Both the position numbers and the translations under genes were made by a program. Below the pieces are notes generated by a model. It made no database searches and had not been told where the DNA came from. It saw only the letters and a list, made by a program, of their open reading frames with translations. Of a DNA stretch of 64,000 nt, positions 8,369-17,953 are shown in pieces; the stretch's first letter is position 1, and every line of letters begins with the position of its first letter. Source of the DNA: Veillonella sp. VA137 (GTDB taxonomy: Bacteria > Bacillota > Negativicutes > Veillonellales > Veillonellaceae); contig NZ_RQVK01000002.1 in the NCBI RefSeq assembly GCF_003992015.1, forward strand, positions 99,165 through 163,164, written 5' to 3'.

Positions 8369-9403
8369 ATGAAATTATTTTCTTCATTAGGAAGAGATTT
8401 AGGAATAGATATTGGTACCTTTCACACACATATTTTTGTGGAAGGTCGAGGGGTGGTTGTATCGGAACCATCTATAGTGGCAACGGATGCAAAGCAAGAG
8501 AACATCGTTACTATTGGAGAAGATGCGCAGCGTTTGTTGTTGCGCAATCCGGAAACATTAGCACCTATGAGTCCTCTGAAAGAGGGCTTTATTGTGGATT
8601 ATCGTATAGTGTTGTCCATGTTAAAGTATTTTATGAACAAAGCGTCCAAGGCGGTTCGTAGATCCCGTGTCGTTATGGCAGTGCCTTGTGGTATAACCGA
8701 TGTGGAGCGAAGAGCTATGACGGATGCGATCATTCAGGCGGGTGCTCGGGAAGCGTATTTGCTGGAAAGTCCAGTAGCAGCAGCGATTGGTGCAGGCCTT
8801 CCTATTTTTGAGGCTCGTGGTAGTATGGCTGTCGATATCGGTGGCAGTACTACGGATGTAGCTATTTTATCGATGGGTGGTAAAGTAGCGAGCCATACGT
8901 CACGGATTGGTGGTAATGAATTAAATGAAGCCATTTACCATTATATACGTAATGAGTTTTCTATTATGGTATCCGATGAAACAGTGGAAGACATTAAGCA
9001 AACTCTTGGTTGTGCGATCGCTCCATCTATCGAAGGGGAATACACTATCGTAGGTCGTCACTCTGAAACGGGACTCACCAAACGCTGTATGATTCGTAAA
9101 AGTGAAGTCTATGAAATTTTGCGACAACCTATTGCAGATATGGTGGCGGTTATACGCAGTATTTTGGAAAAAACACCACCTGAATTAGTGGCAGATATTA
9201 TGGAAAGTGGCATGCTCCTTACGGGAGGTACGTCCTTACTTGAAGGATTAGACCGCCACATCCAAGAGGAACTAGGTATTCCTGTACGCATTGCAGATAC
9301 GCCAGGCGATACGGTAGCACTTGGTTTAGGTAGAGCTGCTGCGGATGTACAACGCTTAGAGCGATTATTAGTGGCTAGTAAATTACGAAAGGGGCGATCT
9401 TAA
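8369..9403 (+). CDS. mreB: rod-shape actin homologue MreB
   Basis: 344 residues. The N-terminal phosphate-1 motif GIDIGTFHTHIFV, the phosphate-2 region VDIGGSTTDVAIL and the adenosine motif LLTGGTSLLEGLD mark an actin-fold MreB. It polymerises on the inner face of the membrane and positions the elongation machinery. The start follows AAGGAGAGG. The stop overlaps the mreC start by one base, and mreC, mreD, mrdA and rodA follow in order. Sequence drift (FHTHIFV instead of the usual TANTLVY) suggests it may be one of several MreB paralogues, but the operon argues for the main elongasome copy. Confidence 0.93.
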   Translation: MKLFSSLGRDLGIDIGTFHTHIFVEGRGVVVSEPSIVATDAKQENIVTIGEDAQRLLLRNPETLAPMSPLKEGFIVDYRIVLSMLKYFMNKASKAVRRSRVVMAVPCGITDVERRAMTDAIIQAGAREAYLLESPVAAAIGAGLPIFEARGSMAVDIGGSTTDVAILSMGGKVASHTSRIGGNELNEAIYHYIRNEFSIMVSDETVEDIKQTLGCAIAPSIEGEYTIVGRHSETGLTKRCMIRKSEVYEILRQPIADMVAVIRSILEKTPPELVADIMESGMLLTGGTSLLEGLDRHIQEELGIPVRIADTPGDTVALGLGRAAADVQRLERLLVASKLRKGRS

Positions 9404-10320
9404 TGCAACAATCTGAACGAAAATGGTTGACTATGATCGTAATCCTTTGTGCCATATTAGGAATTTTTGGGTACGTGTGGAAACAAAGAACGCAAGTTCC
9501 TGTAGTAACAGTAACTCTAGAAAATTTGATGGCACCTTTTACTTATGGAGCCAGTCGTTTCTTATCTGGTTTACATACGGGAATAGCCGTGATAGATAAT
9601 GGTATCTTGCGTGTGAAAGACATGTCAGACATAGAGGAGCGCAATGCAGAATTAGAGCAAAAGCAAGTGGCCTATGACGAATTGGTGGCAGAGAATATTC
9701 GTTTACGCCAATTGTTACAATTTAAAGGAGAACAACCTCAATTTGCTTTATTAGCAGCCTCTGTAGTGACTCGTGATAGAGGGGCTTGGACGGATACATT
9801 CACTATTAGTAGAGGCCGTGCAGATGGGGTAGAGCCAAATATGGCAGTCATTGCTCCCCGCGGGGTCGTAGGCTTTGTGTCAGATGTATATGAACATTCT
9901 GCACGGGTACAAAGCATATTAGATCCAAGATCTGCTACTGGTGTTATCGTGCAACGACCAGAATCTAGAATTGCATCTATACTGAAAGGGAATGGGAATC
10001 GCCCTATGGAGCCACAAATGGTGAACATTGCCTTAAATGGTGATGTGCTAAAAGGCGATACAATTGTAACTTCAGGGTTTGGAGGTATGTATCCAAAGGG
10101 ATTATTATTGGGCCATGTGAAAGATATTGTTACTGATGAAGAAGGATTTGTGAAACATGCTGTCATCGACCCTACAGTGGACTTTCAAAGTTTAGAAGAA
10201 GTATTTGTAATTGTATCATCATCCATTGCACGACCAGAAGCGCCAAAATTAGAGCCAAAATTGATTCCTCGTACGCAGCGAGATCAAGTAGAAGGGGCTA
10301 AAGGGACGGTGCAACAATGA
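9403..10320 (+). CDS. mreC: rod-shape determining protein MreC
   Basis: 305 residues: an N-terminal membrane anchor (about 10-27), a coiled coil (about 70-105, with ELEQKQVAYDELVAENIRLR) and the MreC beta-barrel domain with VVTRDRGAWTDTFTISRG and GVVGFVSDV. It links MreB to the periplasmic synthases and activates PBP2. It overlaps mreB by one base and mreD by four, indicating tight coupling. Confidence 0.93.
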   Translation: MQQSERKWLTMIVILCAILGIFGYVWKQRTQVPVVTVTLENLMAPFTYGASRFLSGLHTGIAVIDNGILRVKDMSDIEERNAELEQKQVAYDELVAENIRLRQLLQFKGEQPQFALLAASVVTRDRGAWTDTFTISRGRADGVEPNMAVIAPRGVVGFVSDVYEHSARVQSILDPRSATGVIVQRPESRIASILKGNGNRPMEPQMVNIALNGDVLKGDTIVTSGFGGMYPKGLLLGHVKDIVTDEEGFVKHAVIDPTVDFQSLEEVFVIVSSSIARPEAPKLEPKLIPRTQRDQVEGAKGTVQQ

Positions 10321-10808
10321 AACGATGTGCTTGGACATTGATGGTATTAGGCGTTATTATTATCCAATCCTTAGTGGTACCTAGATGGTTTTCCTATTCG
10401 TGGGCGCCTCATCTATTACTAGATATTGCGTTGGTAGTGACCGTATTGAAAGGTCGGTCTCATGGCATGATGCTAACCGTTGTAGGTGGTATTGTTCAAG
10501 ACGTGATGATCGGAAACTATTTTGGATTACATGTGGTATCCTATGCGATGGTAAGTTATATGTTAGGCGCTATGCAAGGCACGGTATATGAAGAACAATG
10601 GTATGCTACCGCCTGGTGGACAGGAGTAGGATCCGCTTTAGTCATGGCTTTACAAATGGGCTTATTGTGGATTGTACAAGAACCAATTGTAATGACTACC
10701 TATATTTGGAATCATGGCATTCCTTCTATAGGGATTGATGCCTTAGTAGGCATTGTGGTGCATAAACTAGTATGGCGCTGGGAAGAAAAGGATGAATACA
10801 TGTGGTAG
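10317..10808 (+). CDS. mreD: rod-shape determining protein MreD
   Basis: 163 residues with five or six hydrophobic helices and the GIVQDVMIGNYFGLHVVSY segment typical of MreD. It is an integral membrane partner of MreC in the elongasome. Its ATG overlaps the mreC stop (ATGA), and the PBP2 gene begins 12 bases downstream. Low sequence conservation is normal for the family; position and topology make the call secure. Confidence 0.88.
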   Translation: MKRCAWTLMVLGVIIIQSLVVPRWFSYSWAPHLLLDIALVVTVLKGRSHGMMLTVVGGIVQDVMIGNYFGLHVVSYAMVSYMLGAMQGTVYEEQWYATAWWTGVGSALVMALQMGLLWIVQEPIVMTTYIWNHGIPSIGIDALVGIVVHKLVWRWEEKDEYMW

Positions 10809-10820
10809 AAAGGAGAGGCT

Positions 10821-12719
10821 ATGTTAAAAGCACTATATAAAAAGAAAAAAACGACACGCTTTGATGTATTGCTAACCATAGTCGTCATCATTTTTGCTAT
10901 TTTGCTAGGACGTGTATTTTATCTACAGGCCATTGAAGGTGATTATTACCGTGGAAAAGCGGAGGGGAATCGCCTTCGTATGCTCTCTATGACGGCTACA
11001 CGGGGATTAATGTATGATCGAAATGGTCAAATTGTGGTCGGTTCACGACCTGCCTATATGGTGTCTATGTTGCCCACTGGAAAGCAGGCGGATCCAAAAG
11101 AGCTAGAGCAATTGGCGTCCTATTTACAAATTCCTGTGAAAACATTGGCAGAAAAAATAGAGGCTCATAAGGGTGGCTATGAGCCGATCCGATTAGCTAG
11201 TGACGTAACCTTAGACAAGGTGACAAAAATTGAAGAACATCGTCATGAATTACCTGGTATTACGGTAGATGTAGAGCCACTTCGCTATTATCCTCATGAT
11301 ACGATGGCATCCCAATTATTGGGCTATGTAGGGGAAGTCAGTGAAGATGAGCTAGCGGAAGCGAAACAAGCAGAGTTATACGGAACACATACGGGTGGCA
11401 CCATAGGTCCTGGTACGATTTTAGGTCGTTCTGGGCTAGAGAAAATGTACGATTCTGTGCTACGTGGTGTGGATGGTGGACGTCAAGTAGAGGTGGATGC
11501 CAGTGGACGCCCTGTAGAAGAAGTAGGACGTAAACACACCATACCAGGTCGCAATATTCATTTAACCATTGATTTGAATCTACAAAAAGTGGCTGAAAAA
11601 GCTGTTTATGACCAATTAGCAGCGCTTAGAAAACAAGGTATTCCTGCGAAGGGAGCTGCCGTAGTGGCCCTAGATCCTAATACAGGGGCGGTACTCGCCA
11701 TGGTGAGTGCACCAGGGTTCAATCCGAATTGGTTTGCCAAAGGGATTACTACGGAACAATGGAATCAGTTAAATACAGATGTCAATCATCCTTTTGAAAA
11801 TAAAGTAGTTACTGGTGAGTATCCGCCAGGGTCTCCTTTCAAAATTATTACTGGTGCAGCGGCCTTAGAATTGAAAAAGGTAACTCCTAATGAAATGATT
11901 TATGACAGTGGTAAACACTGGTTAATCGATAAGCGAAATGCAGAAGGAGAGGCCTTAGGCTGGCTGGATTTCAATAAAGCCTTGGCGAAGTCAGATAATG
12001 TGTATTTCTATGAAATGGGGAATCGCTTAGGCATCGATAATATCGATAAATATGCGAAGATTTTTGGGCTTGGTGAAAAAACGGGAATCAAGTTATATGA
12101 TGAAGGCAGCGGTAATATTGCTAGTCCCGAATATAAACGAAAAGTATTTAATCAAGATTGGTACTTAGGGGAAACCTTCGATGCCGCTATTGGACAGTCT
12201 TTCACATTGGTGACGCCGATACAAATGGCAGTGATGATGTCTGAGATTGCTAACGGAGGGATTCGCTATCAACCGTATGTTGTGAGTCGTATCGATAATG
12301 CTGATGGAACGCCAGAAGAGATTTTTGGGCCTAAGAAATTAGGAGTCTTGCAAGTATCGAAAGCCGTCATGGATATTGTTCGCAATGGTCTTAGAGACGT
12401 AACCTTGGAAGGTGGTACGGCAGGGGAAATTTTTAAAGGCTTATCCTTAGCCGTAGCTGGTAAAACGGGAACGGCGGAAAATGCTACTGGCCGTGACCAT
12501 GGTTGGTTCGTTGCCTATGCACCGTATGACAAGCCTCGTATCGTTGTAGTAGCTCTGGTAGAACAAGGCGGCTTTGGTGCCGTTTCTGCAGGGTCCATTG
12601 TACGCCCTATTTTGGAAGAATACTTTCACATTCCTAAGCCGGTCGTAGTCCCTGCGGATGATAAGAAAGAGGCTGCTAAAAAAGAAATCGCCTCTGGAAA
12701 AGAACAAAAGGTAGACTAG
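10821..12719 (+). CDS. mrdA: penicillin-binding protein 2, elongation transpeptidase
   Basis: 632 residues. One transmembrane helix (about 17-37) is followed by the PBP dimerisation domain with RGLMYDRNGQIV. The transpeptidase domain has SPFK (Ser338), SDN (391-393) and KTG (548-550). It crosslinks peptidoglycan on the outer face of the membrane as the partner of RodA, whose gene follows 9 bases later. The C-terminal 20 residues are Lys/Ala/Glu-rich and low complexity. Confidence 0.95.
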   Translation: MLKALYKKKKTTRFDVLLTIVVIIFAILLGRVFYLQAIEGDYYRGKAEGNRLRMLSMTATRGLMYDRNGQIVVGSRPAYMVSMLPTGKQADPKELEQLASYLQIPVKTLAEKIEAHKGGYEPIRLASDVTLDKVTKIEEHRHELPGITVDVEPLRYYPHDTMASQLLGYVGEVSEDELAEAKQAELYGTHTGGTIGPGTILGRSGLEKMYDSVLRGVDGGRQVEVDASGRPVEEVGRKHTIPGRNIHLTIDLNLQKVAEKAVYDQLAALRKQGIPAKGAAVVALDPNTGAVLAMVSAPGFNPNWFAKGITTEQWNQLNTDVNHPFENKVVTGEYPPGSPFKIITGAAALELKKVTPNEMIYDSGKHWLIDKRNAEGEALGWLDFNKALAKSDNVYFYEMGNRLGIDNIDKYAKIFGLGEKTGIKLYDEGSGNIASPEYKRKVFNQDWYLGETFDAAIGQSFTLVTPIQMAVMMSEIANGGIRYQPYVVSRIDNADGTPEEIFGPKKLGVLQVSKAVMDIVRNGLRDVTLEGGTAGEIFKGLSLAVAGKTGTAENATGRDHGWFVAYAPYDKPRIVVVALVEQGGFGAVSAGSIVRPILEEYFHIPKPVVVPADDKKEAAKKEIASGKEQKVD

Positions 12720-12728
12720 GAGTATACT

Positions 12729-13832
12729 ATGTGGCAGAGAATTATACGTGAATGGGATTGGATTTTGGTGCTCTCCACCATCAGCTTGATTATCATTGGT
12801 TGTGTTGTTATCGGCAGCGCTACTCATGTCAATCGAGAAGGACTGCAAATTACAGGGTTAGTATCGAAACAATTGCTATTCTTTGGATTAAATATCGTTG
12901 CCATTGTAGGTCTGCAATGGTTAGATTACGAGCGCTTGCGCCCTTATGCAAAGTGGATTTATGGTGCTACTATCGTTATGCTTTTGGCAGTTATGGTGGT
13001 AGGCACATCGGCACTAGGTGCGCAACGATGGATTCAGATTGGACCTATTACGATACAACCATCAGAATTTACGAAGTTGATGATGATCATTAGCTTGGCA
13101 AACATGCTGGAAAGTCGAGTAGGAAAGTTAAATACTTTTAAAGAGCTATTGCCTGTATTCTTATTTTTAGGAATCCCAGCCTTGTTGGTGTTTAAGCAAC
13201 CAGATTTGGGGACATCCTTAGTGTATGTAGCTATATTAGCAGGCATGCTCTTTGTGAGCGGTATTCGTATGCGGTTAGTGCAAATTATGGTTGGCACTAT
13301 GGTAGCGCTGTTGCCGTTAAGCTGGTTTGTACTACAAGAGTATCAAAAACAACGGATTATGGTGTTTTTGAATCCTAATGTAGATCCCTTTGGCGCAGGA
13401 TATCATATTATCCAATCTAAAATTGCAATTGGTTCAGGCTTACTATTTGGTAAAGGGCTCTTTGAAGGAACCCAAAGTCAGTTGAACTTTTTACCGGAAA
13501 ACCATACGGACTTTATTTTCTCCGTGGTGGGGGAAGAATTAGGTCTTCTAGGTTGTTTTGTGGTCTTAGGATTACTATTGGTGGTTGTGTATCGTAGTTT
13601 CTTAATTGCGAAACGCTCGGTAGATCCCTTTGGTATGTTGATTGCCACAGGTATTGGCTCCATGCTGTTATTTGAAGTGTTAGTCAATGTAGGCATGACG
13701 ACAGGTATTATGCCAGTAACAGGGATCCCATTGCCTTTCATCAGTTATGGTGTTAGTGCTTTGACCACCAATCTATTGAGTATAGGTTTATTATTAAATA
13801 TAGTAATGCGTCAGAAAAAACGCATGTTTTAA
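12729..13832 (+). CDS. rodA: peptidoglycan glycosyltransferase RodA
   Basis: 367 residues with about ten transmembrane helices. SEDS-family landmarks are present: ALGAQRWIQIGPITIQPSE, FKQPDLGTSLVY, HTDFIFSVVGEELGLLG and the C-terminal GIPLPFISYG. It polymerises lipid II during elongation with PBP2. It is the last gene of the mre operon; the next gene starts 37 bases on without an obvious terminator, so read-through is possible. Confidence 0.95.
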   Translation: MWQRIIREWDWILVLSTISLIIIGCVVIGSATHVNREGLQITGLVSKQLLFFGLNIVAIVGLQWLDYERLRPYAKWIYGATIVMLLAVMVVGTSALGAQRWIQIGPITIQPSEFTKLMMIISLANMLESRVGKLNTFKELLPVFLFLGIPALLVFKQPDLGTSLVYVAILAGMLFVSGIRMRLVQIMVGTMVALLPLSWFVLQEYQKQRIMVFLNPNVDPFGAGYHIIQSKIAIGSGLLFGKGLFEGTQSQLNFLPENHTDFIFSVVGEELGLLGCFVVLGLLLVVVYRSFLIAKRSVDPFGMLIATGIGSMLLFEVLVNVGMTTGIMPVTGIPLPFISYGVSALTTNLLSIGLLLNIVMRQKKRMF

Positions 13833-13869
13833 TTGTTAGAAATGAGGCTTATGCCTCTAGTGAGGTTGT

Positions 13870-15753
13870 ATGATTCACTTAGATCCATCATGGTTACAAC
13901 ATGTGGAAAAACCGGCTCGCTATACCGGAGGGGAATGGAATAGCATTGTAAAAGACCACAGTACAGTGGATGTGACAATGGCCTTGGCATTTCCTGATGT
14001 ATATGAAGTAAGTATGAGCCATTTAGGAATAAAAATTTTATATGGTTTGTTAAATGAACGTCAAGATGTGGTGGCTGAGCGTGTCTTTGCGCCTTGGCAC
14101 GACATGGAAAAGGAAATGCGAGACCGTAAGATTCCTTTATTTTCCTTGGAAACAAAAACACCAATTCGGGAATTTGATCTATTGGGATTTACATTGCAAT
14201 ATGAAATGAGCTATACCAACATCTTGAATATGCTGGATATGGCAGATATCCCTTTCTATAGCAAAGATCGAGATATGTCTTTCCCATTGCTATTAGCAGG
14301 GGGACCTTGTGTATATAATATTGAACCTATTGCAGATTTTTTTGATATCGTGTCTATCGGTGAATCGGAAGAATGGCTTGTAGAATTTGTAGAACTATTT
14401 AAAGCAGAAAAAGTGAAAGGGTTTCCAGGCGGTAAAGAGGCATTCTTGCGCAAAGCAGCCTTAATTGAAGGGACCTATGTGCCTGCTTTATATGAACCAG
14501 AATACACAGAGGACGGTCATTTTAAAGGATTAAAAATTTTGGCAGAGGAAGCGCCATCAGTAGTAAAAAAACGTATCGTCGAAGATGTGGAACACTCCTA
14601 TTATCCGACAGCGCCGATTGTGCCATATTTAGACGTAGTCCATGATCGGGCTGTATTAGAATTATTCCGTGGTTGTTTGCGAGGCTGTCGTTTCTGCCAA
14701 GCTGGTATGTTATATCGTCCTGTTCGTGAAAGAACGCCGGAACGATTATTACAAATGGCAAAGGATATTATCGCCAATACGGGATATAATGAAATTTCTT
14801 TAATGTCTCTAAGTTCTGCCGATTATTCTAAATTGCCGGAATTAGTGGATATGCTGATGGAAGAATTTAAAGATAAACAAGTCAGCGTTAGTTTACCATC
14901 TTTACGTATTGATGCATTCTCTATTGATATTGCAAAAAAAGTGCAGCAAGTGCGTAAAAGTGGCTTAACCTTTGCTCCAGAAGCAGGCTCTCAACGTATG
15001 CGTGATGTGATTAACAAAGGTGTTAGTGAAGAAGATTTGATGGCAGCCTGTGAAAATGCTTTCAAATCTGGTTGGAATACAGTAAAGCTCTATTTCATGA
15101 TGGGCTTGCCAACAGAAACCGACGAAGACGTAGCAGGCATTGCTGACTTAGCTTATAAAGTATTGGATTTACATCGTGATATTACAGGTAAACGTAATGG
15201 CAAGGTGACAGTGAGTTGTTCTTTCTTCGTACCGAAAACACACTCCCCTTACCAATGGTATGGTCAACAAGATGTAGAGGAAATTCATCGTAAACAGAGA
15301 TATTTAAAATCTCTTATCAACAATCGCAATATTTCCTATCATTATCATGATGGACATACAGGGTATTTAGAGGCTATCTTTGCTCGTGGAGATAGACGAT
15401 TAGCGCTATCCGTTATAGAGGCATGGAAACATGGCTGTAAATTTGATGGCTGGACAGAGTATTTTAAATACGATACCTGGATGCAGGCTTTCAAAGATAC
15501 GAATATTGATCCAGATTATTATGCTCGCCGTGACCGTAGTTTTGAAGAGGCATTGCCTTGGGAACATATTGATGACACCGTAAGTAAAGCCTTTTTACAA
15601 CGTGAATGGGAGCGTGCTGTAGAAGGTACGTTGACGTGGGATTGCCGTCGTAAGCCATGTAATGGCTGTAATGCTTGCCCAGAGCTAGGCACACCAATTA
15701 TTGATTATAAGGAGGGTGGACGTGTTGAGAAAGTTACGTTTGGCCTTACATAA
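13870..15753 (+). CDS. radical SAM protein of the TIGR03960 type
   Basis: 627 residues. An N-terminal B12-binding-like domain (about 20-200) is followed by a radical SAM core with the CX3CX2C motif in RGCLRGCRFCQAG (near residue 275). The C-terminus has extra cysteines, CRRKPCNGCNACPE, suggesting a second metal site. The family is usually encoded directly upstream of the DUF2344/TIGR03936 protein, as here, and near RNase G and L21. Its reaction is not known; an RNA or ribosome modification role is a guess from the neighbourhood. Confidence 0.85.
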   Translation: MIHLDPSWLQHVEKPARYTGGEWNSIVKDHSTVDVTMALAFPDVYEVSMSHLGIKILYGLLNERQDVVAERVFAPWHDMEKEMRDRKIPLFSLETKTPIREFDLLGFTLQYEMSYTNILNMLDMADIPFYSKDRDMSFPLLLAGGPCVYNIEPIADFFDIVSIGESEEWLVEFVELFKAEKVKGFPGGKEAFLRKAALIEGTYVPALYEPEYTEDGHFKGLKILAEEAPSVVKKRIVEDVEHSYYPTAPIVPYLDVVHDRAVLELFRGCLRGCRFCQAGMLYRPVRERTPERLLQMAKDIIANTGYNEISLMSLSSADYSKLPELVDMLMEEFKDKQVSVSLPSLRIDAFSIDIAKKVQQVRKSGLTFAPEAGSQRMRDVINKGVSEEDLMAACENAFKSGWNTVKLYFMMGLPTETDEDVAGIADLAYKVLDLHRDITGKRNGKVTVSCSFFVPKTHSPYQWYGQQDVEEIHRKQRYLKSLINNRNISYHYHDGHTGYLEAIFARGDRRLALSVIEAWKHGCKFDGWTEYFKYDTWMQAFKDTNIDPDYYARRDRSFEEALPWEHIDDTVSKAFLQREWERAVEGTLTWDCRRKPCNGCNACPELGTPIIDYKEGGRVEKVTFGLT

Positions 15754-16414
15754 GGGAGAAGAACTTCGCTTTTTATCCCATTTAGATTATGCCTCTGCTA
15801 TAGAGCGTATGATTCGTCGCAGTGGGATTAAAATGGCTTATTCTGAGGGATTTAATCCACATATGAAAATTAGCTTTTCCTCTGCCCTAGCGCTGGGAAT
15901 TACTGCGAGTGCTGAATATTGCGATATGGATGTGTTAGAAGAAGGGTCATTAGATGAATTGATGAGCCGACTTTCACAATCAGCGCCAAAAGGCTTAGAA
16001 GTGTTGGATGGACGATTCATGCCGGATAAAGTAAAAAAAATGATGGCTATTTGCAATTATGCTGTCTATGAGGTGACAGGTCCCGCTGTAGAACGCGCAA
16101 ATTGGGAACAGTTGCTGGAACCTTTTAATAGTGCAAATGAAGTATTATATGAAAAAGTAACACCGAAGAAAACAAGAATGATTGATGTGAAATATTTCAT
16201 TAAAGAACCCTTGGTAGCAAAGGTAGACGGAGATATGGTAACAATTCGTATGGCTATTGGCGTATATCCAGAAGGGACTATGAAGCCAGGGGATATGTGG
16301 AAATTGGGCAAAGAGCAATACGGTTGGCCCGTAACAGATAGTTATTCTATTCACCGTGAAGCGATTTTGATTGAAACGGATGGGGCTTGTATTACGCCTC
16401 TAGAAGTGGAATAA
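15722..16414 (+). CDS. TIGR03936/DUF2344 radical-SAM-associated protein
   Basis: About 230 residues starting VLRKLRLALHKGEELRFLSH, then SEGFNPHMKISFSSALALG, which mark the DUF2344 family. AAGGAGGG at 15709-15716 sets the start at GTG 15722 or TTG 15725; a TTG at 15701 lies upstream of it and is rejected. It overlaps the end of the radical SAM gene by 32 bases. In many Firmicutes the two proteins are fused or adjacent, so a joint function is likely. No catalytic residues are evident. Confidence 0.82.
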   Translation: MLRKLRLALHKGEELRFLSHLDYASAIERMIRRSGIKMAYSEGFNPHMKISFSSALALGITASAEYCDMDVLEEGSLDELMSRLSQSAPKGLEVLDGRFMPDKVKKMMAICNYAVYEVTGPAVERANWEQLLEPFNSANEVLYEKVTPKKTRMIDVKYFIKEPLVAKVDGDMVTIRMAIGVYPEGTMKPGDMWKLGKEQYGWPVTDSYSIHREAILIETDGACITPLEVE

Positions 16415-16423
16415 GGAGAGACT

Positions 16424-17842
16424 ATGAATCGATTATATGCCAATGTGATGAAAGAGGAAACCCGTCTTGCCATTGTGGATGAGGCGGGGGATTTACAACA
16501 AATTATATATGAACGACCACAGCTATCGAATCGCGTAAATCATATGTATAAAGGGGTAGTGAAAAATGTTCTACCTGGCATGAGTGCAGCTTTCCTCGAC
16601 ATTGGCATCGGTCAAAATGTGTACCTAAACCTACAAGAACAAGGGAAACAGAAAAAAGTTCACGTAGGGGAAGTACTGCTCGTGCAAATTGTAAAAGATG
16701 CCATGCTTGGTAAAAGTGCGCGTGTTACTACAGATGTAAGTTTAGCTGGTCATTACATGGTCTTATTGCCCAATGATCAACAGATTCATATTTCTAAAAA
16801 GATTACAGACCCAGAGTTGCGTCAGTCTTTAAAAGATATGGCGCAACCTTATTTAGAACGGGGTGTAGGATTTATTCTGCGCACTGCTGCTATGGGGGCG
16901 AGTCCAGAAGAGATTGCCAGGGATATGGCTTATTTGCATCAGACTTGGGAGCATTTACAAAAGCGCTATAAGGTTGCTCAGAACGGCACTGAAATCTATG
17001 GAGATGCGAACCTTTGGTATCGTGTCATCCGTGATTATGTAGGTCCTACGGTAGGTTCTATTATGGTGGATGATATGGCTGCCTATGAAGAGTTGCAACA
17101 GCTCTTAGGGGCAGGACGATTTGGTAAGCCTGTAGACGTGAGTTTGTGGAATCAAAAGGAAGATATTTTTAAGACACATGGTATCGAAGAACAAATCGAT
17201 GCGCTGTTAAATCATCGTATTGATTTGCCATCTGGTGGTTCTTTGCAGATTGATCAAACAGAGGCGCTCACTGTCATCGATGTCAACTCGGCTCATTACA
17301 GTGGCAAGAATGAACAAGCGGGACAGGTAGCGAAACGTGTCAACCAAGAAGCGGCCCATATGATTGCTCGACAATTGCGATTGCGAAATCTTGGAGGTAT
17401 CATCATCTGTGACTTTATCGATATGCCGAAGCAGGATATGGAAGAACTTGTGCAGTTGATGCATCATTTAGTGAAAAAAGATCCTATTAAAACCGTGGTA
17501 TGTGGTATTACCTCCTTAGGGTTGTTGGAATTGACACGGAAACGGGAGCGCCAAAGTATTCCATCCATCCTCTTTGATACCTGTTCCAGTTGTGGTGGTA
17601 CTGGACATGTACTAAAAGGAGAAACTGTGTATTTGCAAATCTTACGACGTCTGCGGGAATTGTATCGCTTTGGTCGATTAAAAACGGATGTATCCATTGT
17701 GGTGCATCCAGATGTGGGGCAATTCTTTACCAAACAAGTATTGGAGTCGTTACGTACAGAGTTGCAACGAATTATACAGATTGAAAATGATACCACAATG
17801 GGATTAGAAGCCTATTCCCTATTAGCCTTAGGTGATGTATAA
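16424..17842 (+). CDS. rng: ribonuclease G (RNase E/G family)
   Basis: 472 residues. An S1-like domain (about 35-110) is followed by the catalytic region with the metal-binding aspartate in TVIDVNSAHYSG (about 285) and a second in CDFIDMP. The zinc-link is CSSCGGTGH. It is a 5'-end-sensing endoribonuclease in mRNA turnover and rRNA maturation; the length without a long C-terminal tail fits RNase G rather than E. It follows DUF2344 by 9 bases. In many relatives rplU comes next, but here the L21 operon is 15 kb upstream under its own promoter. Confidence 0.93.
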   Translation: MNRLYANVMKEETRLAIVDEAGDLQQIIYERPQLSNRVNHMYKGVVKNVLPGMSAAFLDIGIGQNVYLNLQEQGKQKKVHVGEVLLVQIVKDAMLGKSARVTTDVSLAGHYMVLLPNDQQIHISKKITDPELRQSLKDMAQPYLERGVGFILRTAAMGASPEEIARDMAYLHQTWEHLQKRYKVAQNGTEIYGDANLWYRVIRDYVGPTVGSIMVDDMAAYEELQQLLGAGRFGKPVDVSLWNQKEDIFKTHGIEEQIDALLNHRIDLPSGGSLQIDQTEALTVIDVNSAHYSGKNEQAGQVAKRVNQEAAHMIARQLRLRNLGGIIICDFIDMPKQDMEELVQLMHHLVKKDPIKTVVCGITSLGLLELTRKRERQSIPSILFDTCSSCGGTGHVLKGETVYLQILRRLRELYRFGRLKTDVSIVVHPDVGQFFTKQVLESLRTELQRIIQIENDTTMGLEAYSLLALGDV

Positions 17843-17901
17843 TAATAAAATTAGTACTAAAAACAATTACAGTTCTCTATATGAAATGTAATGTTTTTAA
17901 G

Positions 17902-17934
17902 AAAAGTGCTTGGGATTGCCAAGCACTTTTGTTG
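17902..17934 (+). terminator. terminator between rng and mntP
   Basis: AAAAGTGCTTGG pairs with CCAAGCACTTTT around a GATTG loop, followed by a T-rich stretch. It lies 20 bases before the mntP start, so mntP may use read-through or an unseen promoter. Confidence 0.8.
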
Positions 17935-17953
17935 TTATTTGCAGGAGGGACTT

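Noticed and set aside
8323..8661. 112-codon plus-strand ORF overlapping mreB
   Set aside because: Out of frame with a clear mreB and lacking its own ribosome binding site.
12447..12848. Minus-strand ORF of 133 codons over mrdA-rodA
   Set aside because: It lies antisense to two confident genes, has no ribosome binding site and its protein has no sensible composition.
17843..17953. yybP-ykoY manganese riboswitch upstream of mntP
   Set aside because: The gap contains only a terminator hairpin and is too short for the aptamer.
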